Below are positions 34,489 through 44,688 of a stretch of 64,000 nucleotides of DNA, in pieces. A program made the translations under genes and the position numbers. The notes beneath the pieces are model-generated. The model was not told the origin of the DNA. It saw only the letters and a program-made list of their open reading frames with translations, and did no database searches. This stretch comes from Roseiflexus castenholzii DSM 13941 (lineage in GTDB: Bacteria > Chloroflexota > Chloroflexia > Chloroflexales > Roseiflexaceae): contig NC_009767.1 of the NCBI RefSeq assembly GCF_000017805.1, positions 2,666,001-2,730,000 of the forward strand, in the 5' to 3' direction. Position 1 is the first letter of the stretch; each line of letters starts with the position of its first letter.

Positions 34489-35375
34489 TTGCGGGTGCTG
34501 ACGCCCGAGGAACGAACGGCGCTGGAGAAGCTGTCCCGCTCACGGACCGAGGAGACCTGGCTCGTTGAATGGGCCACACTCATTCTGGACTCGCTGACGG
34601 CGAAGGTCCAGCCATATCGCGCGCCGTCTCGGCTGCACGCGGACGACCGTGTACACGTGGCTGACGCGCTTCAACGCCGATGGGCTCGATAGCTTGACGG
34701 ACTAGCCGCGCTCCGGTCGGCCGGCGACGTACCCGCCCGATGTCGTCGCGGAGGTGATTGCGACGGCACTGACCAAGCCGGAGGCGCTGGACCTGCCGTT
34801 TGGCAGCCGGACGCTCGATCGGCTGAAGACGTATCTGCACGAGCACAAAGGCATTGGCACGAAGCGCTCGCGTATCGATGAGATCCTCGTCGCTGAGGGA
34901 TTACGCTGGCGGCAGCAGGAGACCTGGTTCGGCGAGCGGGTCGATCCCGACTTCGCCGAAAAAAGGGGCGCATCGCCACGCTCTACACCGCCCCGCCCGA
35001 AGAAAGTGCGGTAGTCTGTCTCGACCAGATGGGGCCAGAGAGTGCCAAGAGCCATCGCGGGAAGGCACTGGTGCGGCCGCATGCCAGGAGTCCGCAGACG
35101 GACGCTGCGTGCCAGCGGAGCGGGCGACCCAGGAAGCCGACTATGGATGGCGCGGCAAAGGCGACGTCTTTGGCGCCTTCCGCCCGGCCGCCGGGGATGC
35201 CGACACCCGTCCCTATGACGGCCGGACGATTGTCAACTGGGTGGACTTCTTGACGCGTGTAAACGCATGGGTTGGCGCTGAGTTCGAGCATGTCTATACG
35301 ATTATGGACAATCTCAACATGCATCGTGCCACCGATGTGTTGCTCTTCGTCAAGTGTTCGGTGACTTGGTGGATG
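34489..35375 (+). pseudogene. decayed IS630-family transposase
   Basis: Pieces of one transposase appear in shifting frames: LRVLTPEERTALEKL at the start (HTH region), 'LDSLTD' then an in-frame TAG at about 34703, PDVVAEVIATALTKPEALDL..., RSRIDEILVAEGLRWRQQ, a frameshift at the A6 run near 34963, VVCLDQMGP (first catalytic Asp), another frameshift near 35140, and YTIMDNLNMHRATDVLLF (second Asp). The C-terminus with the last catalytic Glu is lost. At least three frameshifts and one stop make it inactive. No intact terminal inverted repeats were recognised. Confidence 0.85.
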
Positions 35376-35414
35376 CACCGGTTAGCCTGTATATCCGTGA
35401 AAGGTGAGCAGTAG

Positions 35415-36202
<788 letters not shown>

Positions 36203-36209
<7 letters not shown>

Positions 36210-36283
36210 CACGCGCATCCACCTGACGGCTTCACCTCGCTACGCTCGCTCTGCGTGCGGCTGAAGCGGCAGGCCGTTGGGCA
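36203..36283 (+). other. attC-like integron recombination site (degenerate)
   Basis: GGCTAAC (36204-36210, resembling RYYYAAC) and GTTGGGC (36276-36282, fitting GTTRRRY) bracket an imperfect palindrome with inner arms GCTTCA (36229-36234) and TGAAGC (36262-36267) around a GC-rich loop. It starts at the stop codon of the CPBP gene, as in gene cassettes. The outer arms are unequal, so this may be a decayed site or another kind of repeat. Confidence 0.45.
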
Positions 36284-36633
36284 CACCCGTGTAAAACAGT
36301 AAAGCAATTTAAAATCAATGAACAATCAGTTATATAACCTCCGTAAGAGTCTCGCAGACTTTCAGGATTTCAATGTTTGGAGAGTTTTTTTGAACAGATT
36401 TTAGTCAAGCCGTTTCTCCTACAAGATTCTGATTTTCCAAATGAAAGTCTTGAAAGAGATGGAAGAGAACCTCGCAATCGCTTGACGCAGATCTGTTCCT
36501 CACCGCTTCCCCTCACCCATGGTACAATACTCGTCACAGTCGGCACAAGACATATGACGGTGCGCCGGCACCACTTGCGGATTGATCTGTATGCTCATGT
36601 CTCCATTCTGGATGCGATAGAAAGGCGACTCTC
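36284..36633. other. AT-rich spacer upstream of lpdA, possible promoter
   Basis: The 350 bp have lower GC than the surroundings (for example 36299-36345). A TACAAT hexamer at about 36523 could be the -10 for lpdA, but no good -35 is present at the right distance. No gene is seen. Confidence 0.4.
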
Positions 36634-38049
36634 GTGACCGATACCCTCTACGATGTGGTGGTTGTAGGTGGTGGTCCTGGCGGCTATGTGGCTGCCATCC
36701 GCGCCGCGCAACTCGGCTTGAAAACCGCCGTTGTCGAGCGTCAGGCGATGGGAGGCGTCTGCCTCAATGTCGGGTGCATCCCGACCAAGGCGCTGCTCCA
36801 CACCGCCGATCTGCTCGAGGAACTGCGTGAAGCGAAACGCTTCGGCGTCGTTGTCGAAGGCGTGTCGCTCGATTGGGAGGCGACGCTGCGCCAGAAGGAT
36901 ACGGTGGTCAAGACGATGACCAGCGGCGTTTCTTTCCTGATGAAGAAAAATAAGGTCGATGTGATCAATGGCTTTGCCCGTCTCGCCGGGCGCGGGCAGG
37001 TCGCCATCAGCACGCCTGAGGGTCAGCATCGCACGGTGACGGCAAAGAATATCATCGTCGCCGTGGGCGCGCGTCCCCGTGAGATCCCGGCAATCGGCGC
37101 GGTGTTCGACAATGACCGGATTCTCTCCTCAACCGGTGGGCTGAGTATTCCCAGCGTTCCAAAGTCGCTCCTGGTCGTCGGCGCAGGTGCGATTGGCGTT
37201 GAGTTCGCGTCGATGTACCGCTCGTTCGGCGCAGAGGTGACGCTGGTCGAAATGCTGCCGCGCGTCGTGCCGCTCGAAGATGAGGAGGTCAGCGCCGAAC
37301 TCGCGCGCGCGCTCAACCGCCGTGGCATTAAAGTCTTCGCCGGTTCAAAACTCAATCATCTCGAAAAGATTGATGGCGGCGTGATTGCGCGCCTGGTCGA
37401 TGCGCAGGGCGCCGAGCACGCGCTGACCTTCGAGCGCGCACTGGTGGGGGTCGGTATTGTGCCCAATACCGGCGACATCGGGCTGGAAGAGGTGGGCGTC
37501 GCTCTGGATCAGCGCGGGTTCATTAAGGTGGATGATTATATGCGCACGAATGTCGAAGGAATCTATGCCATCGGCGATTGCGCTGTTACGACCCCGTGGC
37601 TGGCGCACAAGGCATCCGCCGAGGGCATCATCGCTGCTGAAACGATCGCCGGGCATCATACGCAGCCGCTCGACTACGGTAAGATTCCGTCATGCACCTA
37701 CTGCAACCCGGAGATCGCCAGCGTTGGGTTGACCGAAGCGAAAGCGCGCGAACAGGGATACGACGTGAAGATCGGCAAGTTTGCGTTCACCGGCAACGGC
37801 AAGGCGACGATCCTGGGTCAGCGGCAGGGGTTTGTCAAGATCGTCGCCGACAAACAGTACGATGAGGTGCTCGGCGTTCATATGATCGGTCCGCGCGTCA
37901 CCGAACTGATCGCCGAGGGCGGGTTGGCGCTGTCGCACGAAGCGACCGCCGAGTCGATCATGCGCACCGTCCACGCCCATCCGACCCTCTACGAAGCGAT
38001 TGTCGAAGCGGCGCACGCGGCGGCTGAGGGTGCAGCAATCCATATGTAG
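36634..38049 (+). CDS. lpdA: dihydrolipoyl dehydrogenase
   Basis: 471 residues. FAD-binding 'VVGGGPGGYVAAIRAAQLG' opens the protein; the redox-active disulfide is in GGVCLNVGCIPTKA; the NAD-binding 'LLVVGAGAIGVEFA' follows; 'YAIGDC' binds FAD; and the C-terminal catalytic His-Glu pair is 'HAHPTLYEAIVEA'. It is the E3 subunit that reoxidises dihydrolipoamide in 2-oxo-acid dehydrogenases or the glycine cleavage system. No E1/E2 genes are nearby. The start is GTG 36634. Confidence 0.94.
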   Translation: MTDTLYDVVVVGGGPGGYVAAIRAAQLGLKTAVVERQAMGGVCLNVGCIPTKALLHTADLLEELREAKRFGVVVEGVSLDWEATLRQKDTVVKTMTSGVSFLMKKNKVDVINGFARLAGRGQVAISTPEGQHRTVTAKNIIVAVGARPREIPAIGAVFDNDRILSSTGGLSIPSVPKSLLVVGAGAIGVEFASMYRSFGAEVTLVEMLPRVVPLEDEEVSAELARALNRRGIKVFAGSKLNHLEKIDGGVIARLVDAQGAEHALTFERALVGVGIVPNTGDIGLEEVGVALDQRGFIKVDDYMRTNVEGIYAIGDCAVTTPWLAHKASAEGIIAAETIAGHHTQPLDYGKIPSCTYCNPEIASVGLTEAKAREQGYDVKIGKFAFTGNGKATILGQRQGFVKIVADKQYDEVLGVHMIGPRVTELIAEGGLALSHEATAESIMRTVHAHPTLYEAIVEAAHAAAEGAAIHM

Positions 38050-38067
38050 GGCGAGGGGAGATGCGGT

Positions 38068-38433
38068 ATGCCGATCATGATCAACCTGACATCCGCCGAA
38101 CACGGTGGCACGTCACGCTCATGCGGCACGCACAGCGATTGTGGCATTGATTGTGATTGCGGGTGCCCGTACACCGGCATGGAAGAAAAGGGCAGAGTCG
38201 AGTTAATCGCCGATGTTGAGCGCCGCTATCCGAACGAATGGCTGGTCTTCGTCATTCCTCCCAGCGAAGACGACTTCGCCCCCGAACATGGGATGCTGGT
38301 GGCACACAGCACCGATGATGCCGAGGTGTTCGAGGCGATCACCCGCATCACGCATAACCAGGTGGTGCATGTATATTTCAACGGAACGATGGAATCGTAC
38401 CAGCAATGGATGGATACAGAGATGGCGTCGTAG
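38068..38433 (+). CDS. small protein with Cys-rich N-terminus
   Basis: 121 residues. The N-terminal part has six Cys in SCGTHSDCGIDCDCGCPY, a possible metal-binding cluster. The rest ('YPNEWLVFVIPPSEDDFAPEHGMLVAHSTD...NQVVHVYFNG') resembles small DUF5678-like domains in which an aromatic 'GkWV' strand is followed by a repeated beta-strand pattern. No function is recognised. GGGGAGA precedes the ATG. It lies 18 nt after lpdA and is probably cotranscribed with it. Its TAG stop codon is supplied by the hairpin repeat that begins array D. Confidence 0.7.
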   Translation: MPIMINLTSAEHGGTSRSCGTHSDCGIDCDCGCPYTGMEEKGRVELIADVERRYPNEWLVFVIPPSEDDFAPEHGMLVAHSTDDAEVFEAITRITHNQVVHVYFNGTMESYQQWMDTEMAS

Positions 38434-39390
38434 GGGCGCGCCTCAGGCGCGCCCGGCGGGATGGCGGGATCGCACCCGGCGGGATGGCGGGATCGCACCC
38501 GGCGGGATGGCGGGATCGCACCCGGCGGGATGGCGGGATCGCACCCGGCGGGATGGCGGGATCATACCCGGCGGCGCGCCCAATGGCGTAATGGCGTAGG
38601 GGCGCGCCTCAGGCGCGCCCGGCGGGATGGCGGGATCGCGCCCGGCGGGATGGTGGGATCGCGCCCGGCGGGATGGCGGGATCATACCCGGCGGCGCGCC
38701 CAATGGCGTAATGGCGTAGGGGCGCGCCTCAGGCGCGCCCGGCGGGATGGCGGGATCGCGCCCGGCGGGATGGCGGGATCGCGCCCGGCGGGATGGCGGG
38801 ATCACACCCGGCGGCGCGCCCAATGGCGTAATGGCGTAGGGGCGCGCCTCAGGCGCGCCCGGCGGGATGGCGGGATCATACCCGGCGGCGCGCCCGACGG
38901 GATGGCGGGATCGCACCCGACGGGATGGCGGGATCACACCCGGCGGCGCGCCCAATGGCGTAATGGCGTAGGGGCGCGCCTCAGGCGCGCCCGGCGGGAT
39001 GGCGGGATCGCGCCCGACGGGATGGCGGGATCGCGCCCGGCGGGATGGCGGGATCACACCCGGCGGCGCGCCCGGCGGGATGGCGGGATCACGCCCGGCG
39101 GCGCGCCCAACGGGATGGCGGGATCACGCCCGGCGGCGCGCCCAACGGGATGGCGGGATCACGTCCGGCGGCGCGCCCGATGGGATGGCGGGGTCACGCC
39201 CGGCGGCGCGCCCGATGGGATGGCGGGGTCACGCCCGGCGGCGCGCCCGATGGGATGGCGGGATCACGCCCGGCGGCGCGCCCGGCGGGATGGCGGGATC
39301 GCGCCCGGCGGGATGGCGGGATCGCGCCCGACGGGATGGCGGGATCACACCCGGCGGCGCGCCCGGCGGGATGGCGGGATCGCGCCCGGC
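38431..39390. repeat. repeat array D (lpdA-side of the SDR gene)
   Basis: Almost 1 kb. The hairpin GGGCGCGCC-TCA-GGCGCGCCC preceded by TAG and a G occurs at about 38434, 38600, 38720, 38840 and 38972; three of these are 120 bp apart as part of a higher-order repeat. Between them lie short units of the type GGCGGGATGGCGGGATCGC and CCCGGCGGCGCGCCCAA. The array touches the stop codon of the Cys-rich gene on one side and of the converging SDR gene on the other. Confidence 0.9.
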
Positions 39391-39392
39391 GT

Positions 39393-40028
39393 TCACAAAT
39401 CCAGATTCCCCCTGTGCCCTTCAGTGTGCGCGCGCAGCACGGCAGCGGCGACATCGGCGGGTGTGTGCGCACCCTTCGGCAGACGGAACGGCGCCTTGCG
39501 CCACAGCGGCGTGTCCACCGCGCCAACCCGCACATTGGTGATGCGCCGGTCGCGCACCTCTTTCCCAAGCACCGTCACATAGGCGTCGAGAGCCGCCTTG
39601 GAAGCGGCATATGCCCCTAGTTTCGGCAACATAATCCGATCGACATACGCACCGATAAACACCAGATGCCCGCCCGCCGGAACCAAAGCCAGCGAGTGAG
39701 TCACCGCCAGATGCGCGCCGGTGACGTTTGCACTCAGGATGCGATCCCATTCGGCGGGAGTCGTGTCTGCCAGCGGCTTGCCGAGCATATCGCCGGCTGC
39801 GTAGACCCAGAGATGCACCACGCCATCCGACTGTTGTGCTGCCCACAGCGCCGCTGCCGCCATATCCGCGTCGCGCGCCAGGTCGGCGCTGTAGACTTCG
39901 GCTGCTGTGCCGCTCAACGCCGTTGCATCGCGCGCAATGCCCAGCACGCGCCAACCATTCTTGCTCAGAATCTCAATTAGCGCGCGACCGATCCCGCCGG
40001 CCGCGCCCCAGATCAGTGCGGTTTGCAT
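39393..40028 (-). CDS. short-chain dehydrogenase/reductase
   Basis: 211 residues. 'ALIWGAAGGIGRALIEIL' binds NAD(P), and the catalytic YAASK (Tyr-x3-Lys) follows 'FIGAYVDRIMLPKLGA'. It lacks the usual approximately 30 C-terminal residues of classical SDRs, so the substrate loop is short. The substrate is unknown. ATG 40028 has GGAGG 6 nt upstream; the longer open frame to 40121 is not used. It stands alone, converging on array D. Confidence 0.85.
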   Translation of the reverse strand: MQTALIWGAAGGIGRALIEILSKNGWRVLGIARDATALSGTAAEVYSADLARDADMAAAALWAAQQSDGVVHLWVYAAGDMLGKPLADTTPAEWDRILSANVTGAHLAVTHSLALVPAGGHLVFIGAYVDRIMLPKLGAYAASKAALDAYVTVLGKEVRDRRITNVRVGAVDTPLWRKAPFRLPKGAHTPADVAAAVLRAHTEGHRGNLDL

Positions 40029-40171
40029 AGGTTTCCTCCGTGTCCTCTGCTGTGTGTACGTTGCCATCAAGGACATGGATGGAGGTCGAGTCACGCAGTT
40101 CCCGGTTTCGCTCAGGAACATAGTGCGCGCGCGCGGATCGTGACGGATGCGTGCGGAAAGGACTCAGGAGT

Positions 40172-40216
40172 GGTCAGTTTTCGGTTCTCAGTTCCTGGTT
40201 CTCGGTTCACAGTTCT
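40172..40216. repeat. TTCTC heptamer tract
   Basis: Imperfect 7-bp repeats (CAGTTTT, CGGTTCT, CAGTTCC, TGGTTCT, CGGTTCA, CAGTTCT) of the same family as at 12798 and 23158, ending a few bases from the stop codon of the Lon-like gene. Confidence 0.65.
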
Positions 40217-40218
40217 CC

Positions 40219-42639
40219 TCACTGCGCTTCCTTCTCATTACCCTTCCCTCCTTCGCGCAGACGTTCCGCAAAGGCGCGCAGCCGCGTCATCACCCGGCCA
40301 TTGACGCTGTCCGGCGGGTATTCGCCATCTGCGCCGCGTTCGCCGGCCGGCACGCCGGTCAGCAGGGCAATGCCTTCATCGACGGTGGCTGCTGTCCAGA
40401 TGTGGAACCGTCCCTCACGCACTGCTTCCACCACGTCGCTGCGCAGCATCAGATTCTGCACATTCGCTCGAGGAATGAGCACCCCCTGTTCACCCGTTAG
40501 ACCGCGTAACCGGCAGATATCGAAAAACCCTTCGATTTTCTGGTTGACCCCACCGACCGCCTGGATCTCACCACGCTGATTGACCGACCCGGTAACGGCG
40601 ATACTCTGGCGCAACGGCAGTTCAGCAAGCGCCGAGAGCAGCGCGAACAACTCTGCTGCCGAAGCACTGTCCCCCTCAACCCCTTCATAACTCTGCTCGA
40701 AGACCAACCGCGCTGAGAGGGTCAGCGGACGTTCCTGCCCGTACCGTTCCGCAAGGTGTCCGCTGAGAATGAGCACTCCCTTGCTGTGGATTGGTCCTCC
40801 CAGTTTTACCTCGCGTTCGATGTCGAGAATGGCGCCGCGCCCTGGTCCGACGCTGACGCTGATACGGCTTGGTCTGCCAAACATATAATCCCCCAGGCTC
40901 AGCACCGACAACCCATTGATCTGACCGATCTTTGCGCCTTCTGTATCGATCAGGATAATCCCGCGGTCGATCAATTCCTGGATGCGCGCCTGGATCATGT
41001 TCGAGCGATAGACCTTTTCATCGAGCGCGCGAAGCACATGCCGCCCCAGAATAGCATTGCACTGCTCCTGGATTGCCCAATAGTTCGCCTCGCGCACCAC
41101 ATCGGTCAGCGCGCCGAAGTGCGTCGAAAGGCGCTCCTGGTCATCGGCGAGGCGGAGCGAGTGTTCCAGCAGGCGCGCCGCTGCTTCCTCGGTGATCGGC
41201 AGGAGTTTTTCGCGCTCGCAGAAGCGTCGAAACAGATGCAACGACCCGCGCAGGTTCTCGTCATTCAGCGGCATACTGATGTCGAAATCGGCTTTAACCT
41301 TGAAAAGGGTCGAAAACTCATCGTCGTAAGCGGCAAGGAGATAGTATGGCGGCGGCGGTCCGACGAGCACAACCTTGAGTTCAAGCGGGATTGGTTGCGG
41401 ACGGAGACTCTTGACGGTTGTCAGCCCCAGGCGGTCAGCCAGTTCTTCGATCTGAATGTCGCGCGTGCGTAGAGCGCGTTTAAGCCCGTCCCAACTGAAA
41501 TAATCGCGGAGCAGGTCTTCGGCTTCAATGACGAGGAACCCGCCATTGGCGCGGTGCAGGCTGCCGGGCTTGATCATCAGGAAGTCGGTATAGAGTGCGC
41601 CGAAGTGCGTTTCCTTCTCGATACGCCCAAACAGATTGGGATAAGTCGGATTGTACTCAACCACCACCGGCGCACCCTGCTGACGGCTGTTGTCGATCAG
41701 GACATTCACCTGGTACTTACGGAACGGCAATTCTCTGAGCCACGGGATCGACGCCAGATCGACCTGCGCTTCACCGGAAGGTTGCTGCTGTCCGCCTGAG
41801 CGAAAGGGGTCAGGATTTTCCTGGATATCTTTCTGCATCGCTTCGAGAAAGGCGACGACATCGGGCAGGTCGGCGTACTGTTCCTGAAGATCGTCGATCA
41901 GTCCGCCGACGATGTACTCGACGACCTGGCGGTCGATTTCTTCCATGCGCTGACGCGCAATCCGTTCCGCTGCGCGCACCTGTTTCAACACGTTCTTGAG
42001 TTCTTCCTGCAACATTGCGCGATGGCGCAGCAACTCCTCGCGCTGGTCGAGGGTCATTGCCTGGAATGCCGCGTCACTGAGCGGTTCACCGTTGCGAATT
42101 GGGATGATCATGATGCCGACAGGACCGGCCTGTAGCACGAATCCCTGTTGCGCGGCGCGTTCGCTGATCTGGCTGAGCAAGGCTTCACGATGGGAATTGA
42201 GTTCGTGCAATACCTCGTCGCGCCGCATTGCATACTCATCACTCTCGAATGCGCGCGGCAGCTCGGCGCGCAGATGCGCAATCATCTGATGGACATCCTG
42301 CTGCAAGCGTCGTCCGCGTCCAGGAGGAAGGCGCAGCGCCTTCGGTTGATACGGATCATCGAAATCATTGACATAACACCAGTCTGACGGCGTTGGACGA
42401 CGCTGTGCAAGTTCTTCGATAAACGCCTGAACAGCGGTCATCTTGCCGATGCCGGGCGGGCCGGCGGCATAGATGTTGAAGCCGCCGTCCACCATATTGA
42501 GACCGAAGCGCAGTGCGGCGACCGCGCGCTGCTGACCAATGATGCCGCCGTCTCCTGGCGGCTCTTCGGTGGTAGGAAAGACCATCTGCCCAGGATCGAA
42601 GGTGCGGCGCAACTGTTCGGGAGGAAGTTCTGCGGCCAT
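40219..42639 (-). CDS. Lon-family ATP-dependent protease (LonB/LonC-like)
   Basis: 806 residues. The N-terminal AAA module has the Walker A GPPGIGKMT at about 61-69. A long helical insertion (about 110-330) follows, as in the AAA_32 group of Lon-like proteins rather than classical LonA. The C-terminal protease domain has the catalytic Ser in GDSASAAELFALLSA and Lys in GGVNQKIEGFFDI, the Lon Ser-Lys dyad. There is no Lon N-domain. It probably degrades damaged or regulatory proteins, either in the cytoplasm or at the membrane, although no membrane helix is evident. The Walker A has Met where Lon usually has Thr/Ser after Lys, followed by a Thr. Confidence 0.86.
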   Translation of the reverse strand: MAAELPPEQLRRTFDPGQMVFPTTEEPPGDGGIIGQQRAVAALRFGLNMVDGGFNIYAAGPPGIGKMTAVQAFIEELAQRRPTPSDWCYVNDFDDPYQPKALRLPPGRGRRLQQDVHQMIAHLRAELPRAFESDEYAMRRDEVLHELNSHREALLSQISERAAQQGFVLQAGPVGIMIIPIRNGEPLSDAAFQAMTLDQREELLRHRAMLQEELKNVLKQVRAAERIARQRMEEIDRQVVEYIVGGLIDDLQEQYADLPDVVAFLEAMQKDIQENPDPFRSGGQQQPSGEAQVDLASIPWLRELPFRKYQVNVLIDNSRQQGAPVVVEYNPTYPNLFGRIEKETHFGALYTDFLMIKPGSLHRANGGFLVIEAEDLLRDYFSWDGLKRALRTRDIQIEELADRLGLTTVKSLRPQPIPLELKVVLVGPPPPYYLLAAYDDEFSTLFKVKADFDISMPLNDENLRGSLHLFRRFCEREKLLPITEEAAARLLEHSLRLADDQERLSTHFGALTDVVREANYWAIQEQCNAILGRHVLRALDEKVYRSNMIQARIQELIDRGIILIDTEGAKIGQINGLSVLSLGDYMFGRPSRISVSVGPGRGAILDIEREVKLGGPIHSKGVLILSGHLAERYGQERPLTLSARLVFEQSYEGVEGDSASAAELFALLSALAELPLRQSIAVTGSVNQRGEIQAVGGVNQKIEGFFDICRLRGLTGEQGVLIPRANVQNLMLRSDVVEAVREGRFHIWTAATVDEGIALLTGVPAGERGADGEYPPDSVNGRVMTRLRAFAERLREGGKGNEKEAQ

Positions 42640-42693
42640 CGGAGCATCCTCATCTCACGTGCTGGCAGGCGCCAGCAACCGGGAACCATTGTA

Positions 42694-43644
42694 CTACGAT
42701 CCCCGGCGCTCAAGCGCGACCAGCGATAAAAACTCATAGCCGACCTGCGCTGCCAGTTGCGCCGTAATCTGTCCGTGATCGAGGGCAGGGAGCACTTCTA
42801 CCACGTCGCCGCCAACCCAATCCACGCCGGTGCAGGCGCGCAGGTATGCCAGCCCCTGGAAACTGGTCGGTCCGCCAACTTCCGGCGTGCCGGTTCCTGG
42901 CGCATATGCGGGGTCGAAGAAATCGATGTCGAACGACAGAAATGCCGGGGAGCCGCTCACGCGCGCGCGCACCAGGTCGCCGATTTCCTGCGGTGAGCGA
43001 CGGAGGAGTTCGGTGGTCGTCAGCACGGTAAACCCCATATCACGCGCCATTTGCAGGTCCTCACGCCCGTAGAGCGGACCACGCATACCGAGCTGAACCG
43101 AGCGTTCGGGGAGGATCAATCCCTCCTCGACAGCGCGACGGAATGGCGTGCCGTGCGTATACTTTTGTCCACCATAGTAACTATCCCACAGGTCGCCGTG
43201 CGAGTCGAATTGCACGAGCGCCAGCGGACCGTGCACCGCTGCTAGCGCGCGGAGTTCCGGCAGCGCCACGCTATGATCGCCACCCAGGCAGAGAGGCACA
43301 ACCCTGGCTTCTGCCAGCGGGCGCAGCGTCGTGGTGATGGCGGCGTGACTTTCCTGGATAAAACCAGGAACAACCGGCGCATCGCCATAATCGATGCATG
43401 AGAGCGTTGTGAACACATGGACATCGAGTTCCGGGTTGTAGGGGCGCAGTAGCACCGAAGCGCTGCGAATCGCCTCTGGTCCAAAGCGTGCGCCAACCTT
43501 GAACGTCGCGCCGGTATCGAACGGCAACCCAACAACGGCAACGTCCACATCCTCGGTCGTCTGAATGCAGGGCAGGCGCGCAAAGGTGCGGACGCCGACA
43601 AAACGTGGCGAGGCAAGCGAGTCGGCAGGTTGATAGCGAGGCAT
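42694..43644 (-). CDS. speB: agmatinase/arginase-family ureohydrolase
   Basis: 316 residues. Mn-binding motifs: GGDHSV, 'FDSHGDLWD' and 'SFDIDFFDPAYAPGTGTPE'. The last matches agmatinases and other SpeB-like enzymes better than arginases. The likely reaction is agmatine to putrescine plus urea, although related guanidino substrates cannot be excluded. ATG 43644 has AGGAG 6 nt upstream and is preferred to ATG 43662. It is adjacent to the Lon-like gene, in the same direction with a 54-bp gap, and no arginine decarboxylase gene is close. Confidence 0.87.
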   Translation of the reverse strand: MPRYQPADSLASPRFVGVRTFARLPCIQTTEDVDVAVVGLPFDTGATFKVGARFGPEAIRSASVLLRPYNPELDVHVFTTLSCIDYGDAPVVPGFIQESHAAITTTLRPLAEARVVPLCLGGDHSVALPELRALAAVHGPLALVQFDSHGDLWDSYYGGQKYTHGTPFRRAVEEGLILPERSVQLGMRGPLYGREDLQMARDMGFTVLTTTELLRRSPQEIGDLVRARVSGSPAFLSFDIDFFDPAYAPGTGTPEVGGPTSFQGLAYLRACTGVDWVGGDVVEVLPALDHGQITAQLAAQVGYEFLSLVALERRGS

Positions 43645-43888
43645 CGTGTACTCCTGGAGCATAATGATCGACGTTCAGGCAGAAGAAGTATAGCGCGGTT
43701 TGAGGCGAAATTGGCGGCAGCAGGCGAGGGATTGATGAGATGCGCTGAGTTCTGTCCCATGACGCCTGAACCCTCGCATCCCGCCGTCTTCTTGACAGGC
43801 GGGTGATCCATTCCGATAATGGTAAGCAGTACCACCCTTCCCTGTTGATGAATGTTCATCATACTGACCGTATCGGTGGCATGCACCC

Positions 43889-44446
43889 ATGCATCTGCAT
43901 CGCCAATCTTCTGGAAGCGTGCGCATTGCGTTTGCAATCGTCATCGTCGTGCCGCTCCTCTGCATGGGCGGCGCAGCGATTGCTGTTATGGCCCCCAACA
44001 ACGCGCCTGAACGAGAAATCGCCGACGCCGAGGCGCGCTGGCGGAGGCGCGGGTTTTCGCACTATGTCATGATTTTGGAAGAACTCCATTGCATGGTCGA
44101 GATTGAGGTCGCCGGCGGGCGCGTGGCGCGGGTGACGCCGCTTGAGCGCTGTACGCGCGACGGGCGCACCGTCGAAGACCTCTTCGCCCTGGCGCGGCGC
44201 GATGGTGATACTGGCATGCGTTGCATTGCTCTTGGGTGCGCCTGCGACGACCGGTTATCGGTCGAGAGCGTCTTTCATCCCTTTTATGGATATCCGACCT
44301 CTATCTATGTGCGGATCGAGGCGCAGCCAAACTGGCGACATCCCGATGCCTGGCGTTACGCCCTCGTCCACGGTCGTCTTCCTGCCTGCAATCTGATGAC
44401 GGGTGACAAACTGATCCGCGTCGTCAGTTTACGATCGCTTCCTTGA
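43889..44446 (+). CDS. membrane-anchored DUF6174-like protein
   Basis: 185 residues. A single hydrophobic segment (about 12-33) anchors or exports it. The following domain, 'AEARWRRRGFSHYVMILEELHCMVEIEVAGGRVARV', then 'DLFALARRD' and 'YGYPTSIYV', is the pattern of DUF6174: a short exported domain that begins with a 'W...Y' stretch and a strand carrying the phrase V.V..G.V. Five Cys are present in the exported part (HCMVE, RCTRD, RCIALGCACD), so disulfides are possible. Function unknown. Confidence 0.62.
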   Translation: MHLHRQSSGSVRIAFAIVIVVPLLCMGGAAIAVMAPNNAPEREIADAEARWRRRGFSHYVMILEELHCMVEIEVAGGRVARVTPLERCTRDGRTVEDLFALARRDGDTGMRCIALGCACDDRLSVESVFHPFYGYPTSIYVRIEAQPNWRHPDAWRYALVHGRLPACNLMTGDKLIRVVSLRSLP

Positions 44447-44499
44447 ACATTATAAATGTTCGTGGTGCAAGGGGCAGTGCCGACCTTCCGTTTCCCCGG

Positions 44500-44528
44500 T
44501 TGACAAATGCAAAACAAACTTGTAGAAT
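44500..44528 (+). promoter_or_regulatory. strong sigma-70-type promoter of the oligopeptide ABC operon
   Basis: TTGACA (44500-44505), exactly 17 nt, and TAGAAT (44523-44528). The leader to the GTG start is about 155 nt and contains an unusually complete Shine-Dalgarno-like sequence at 44582-44595. Confidence 0.8.
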
Positions 44529-44688
44529 GACGCCTAACTCCAAAAACCCCCAGCAATTTATCAAACGCAGATTCCTGACACAAAGGAGGTGATCATCCGA
44601 CTGAGTGATCGTCGCTATCGGACCACATACTACAAGCGTTGCTCAAACAGATGCCCGACACCATTCGACACGCTACAAGGAGGTGCCT

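Noticed and set aside
38443..39620. Long open frames through array D (GGIAPGGMAGS-like)
   Set aside because: Repeat-derived; present in three frames and both strands, as expected from stop-poor repeat units.
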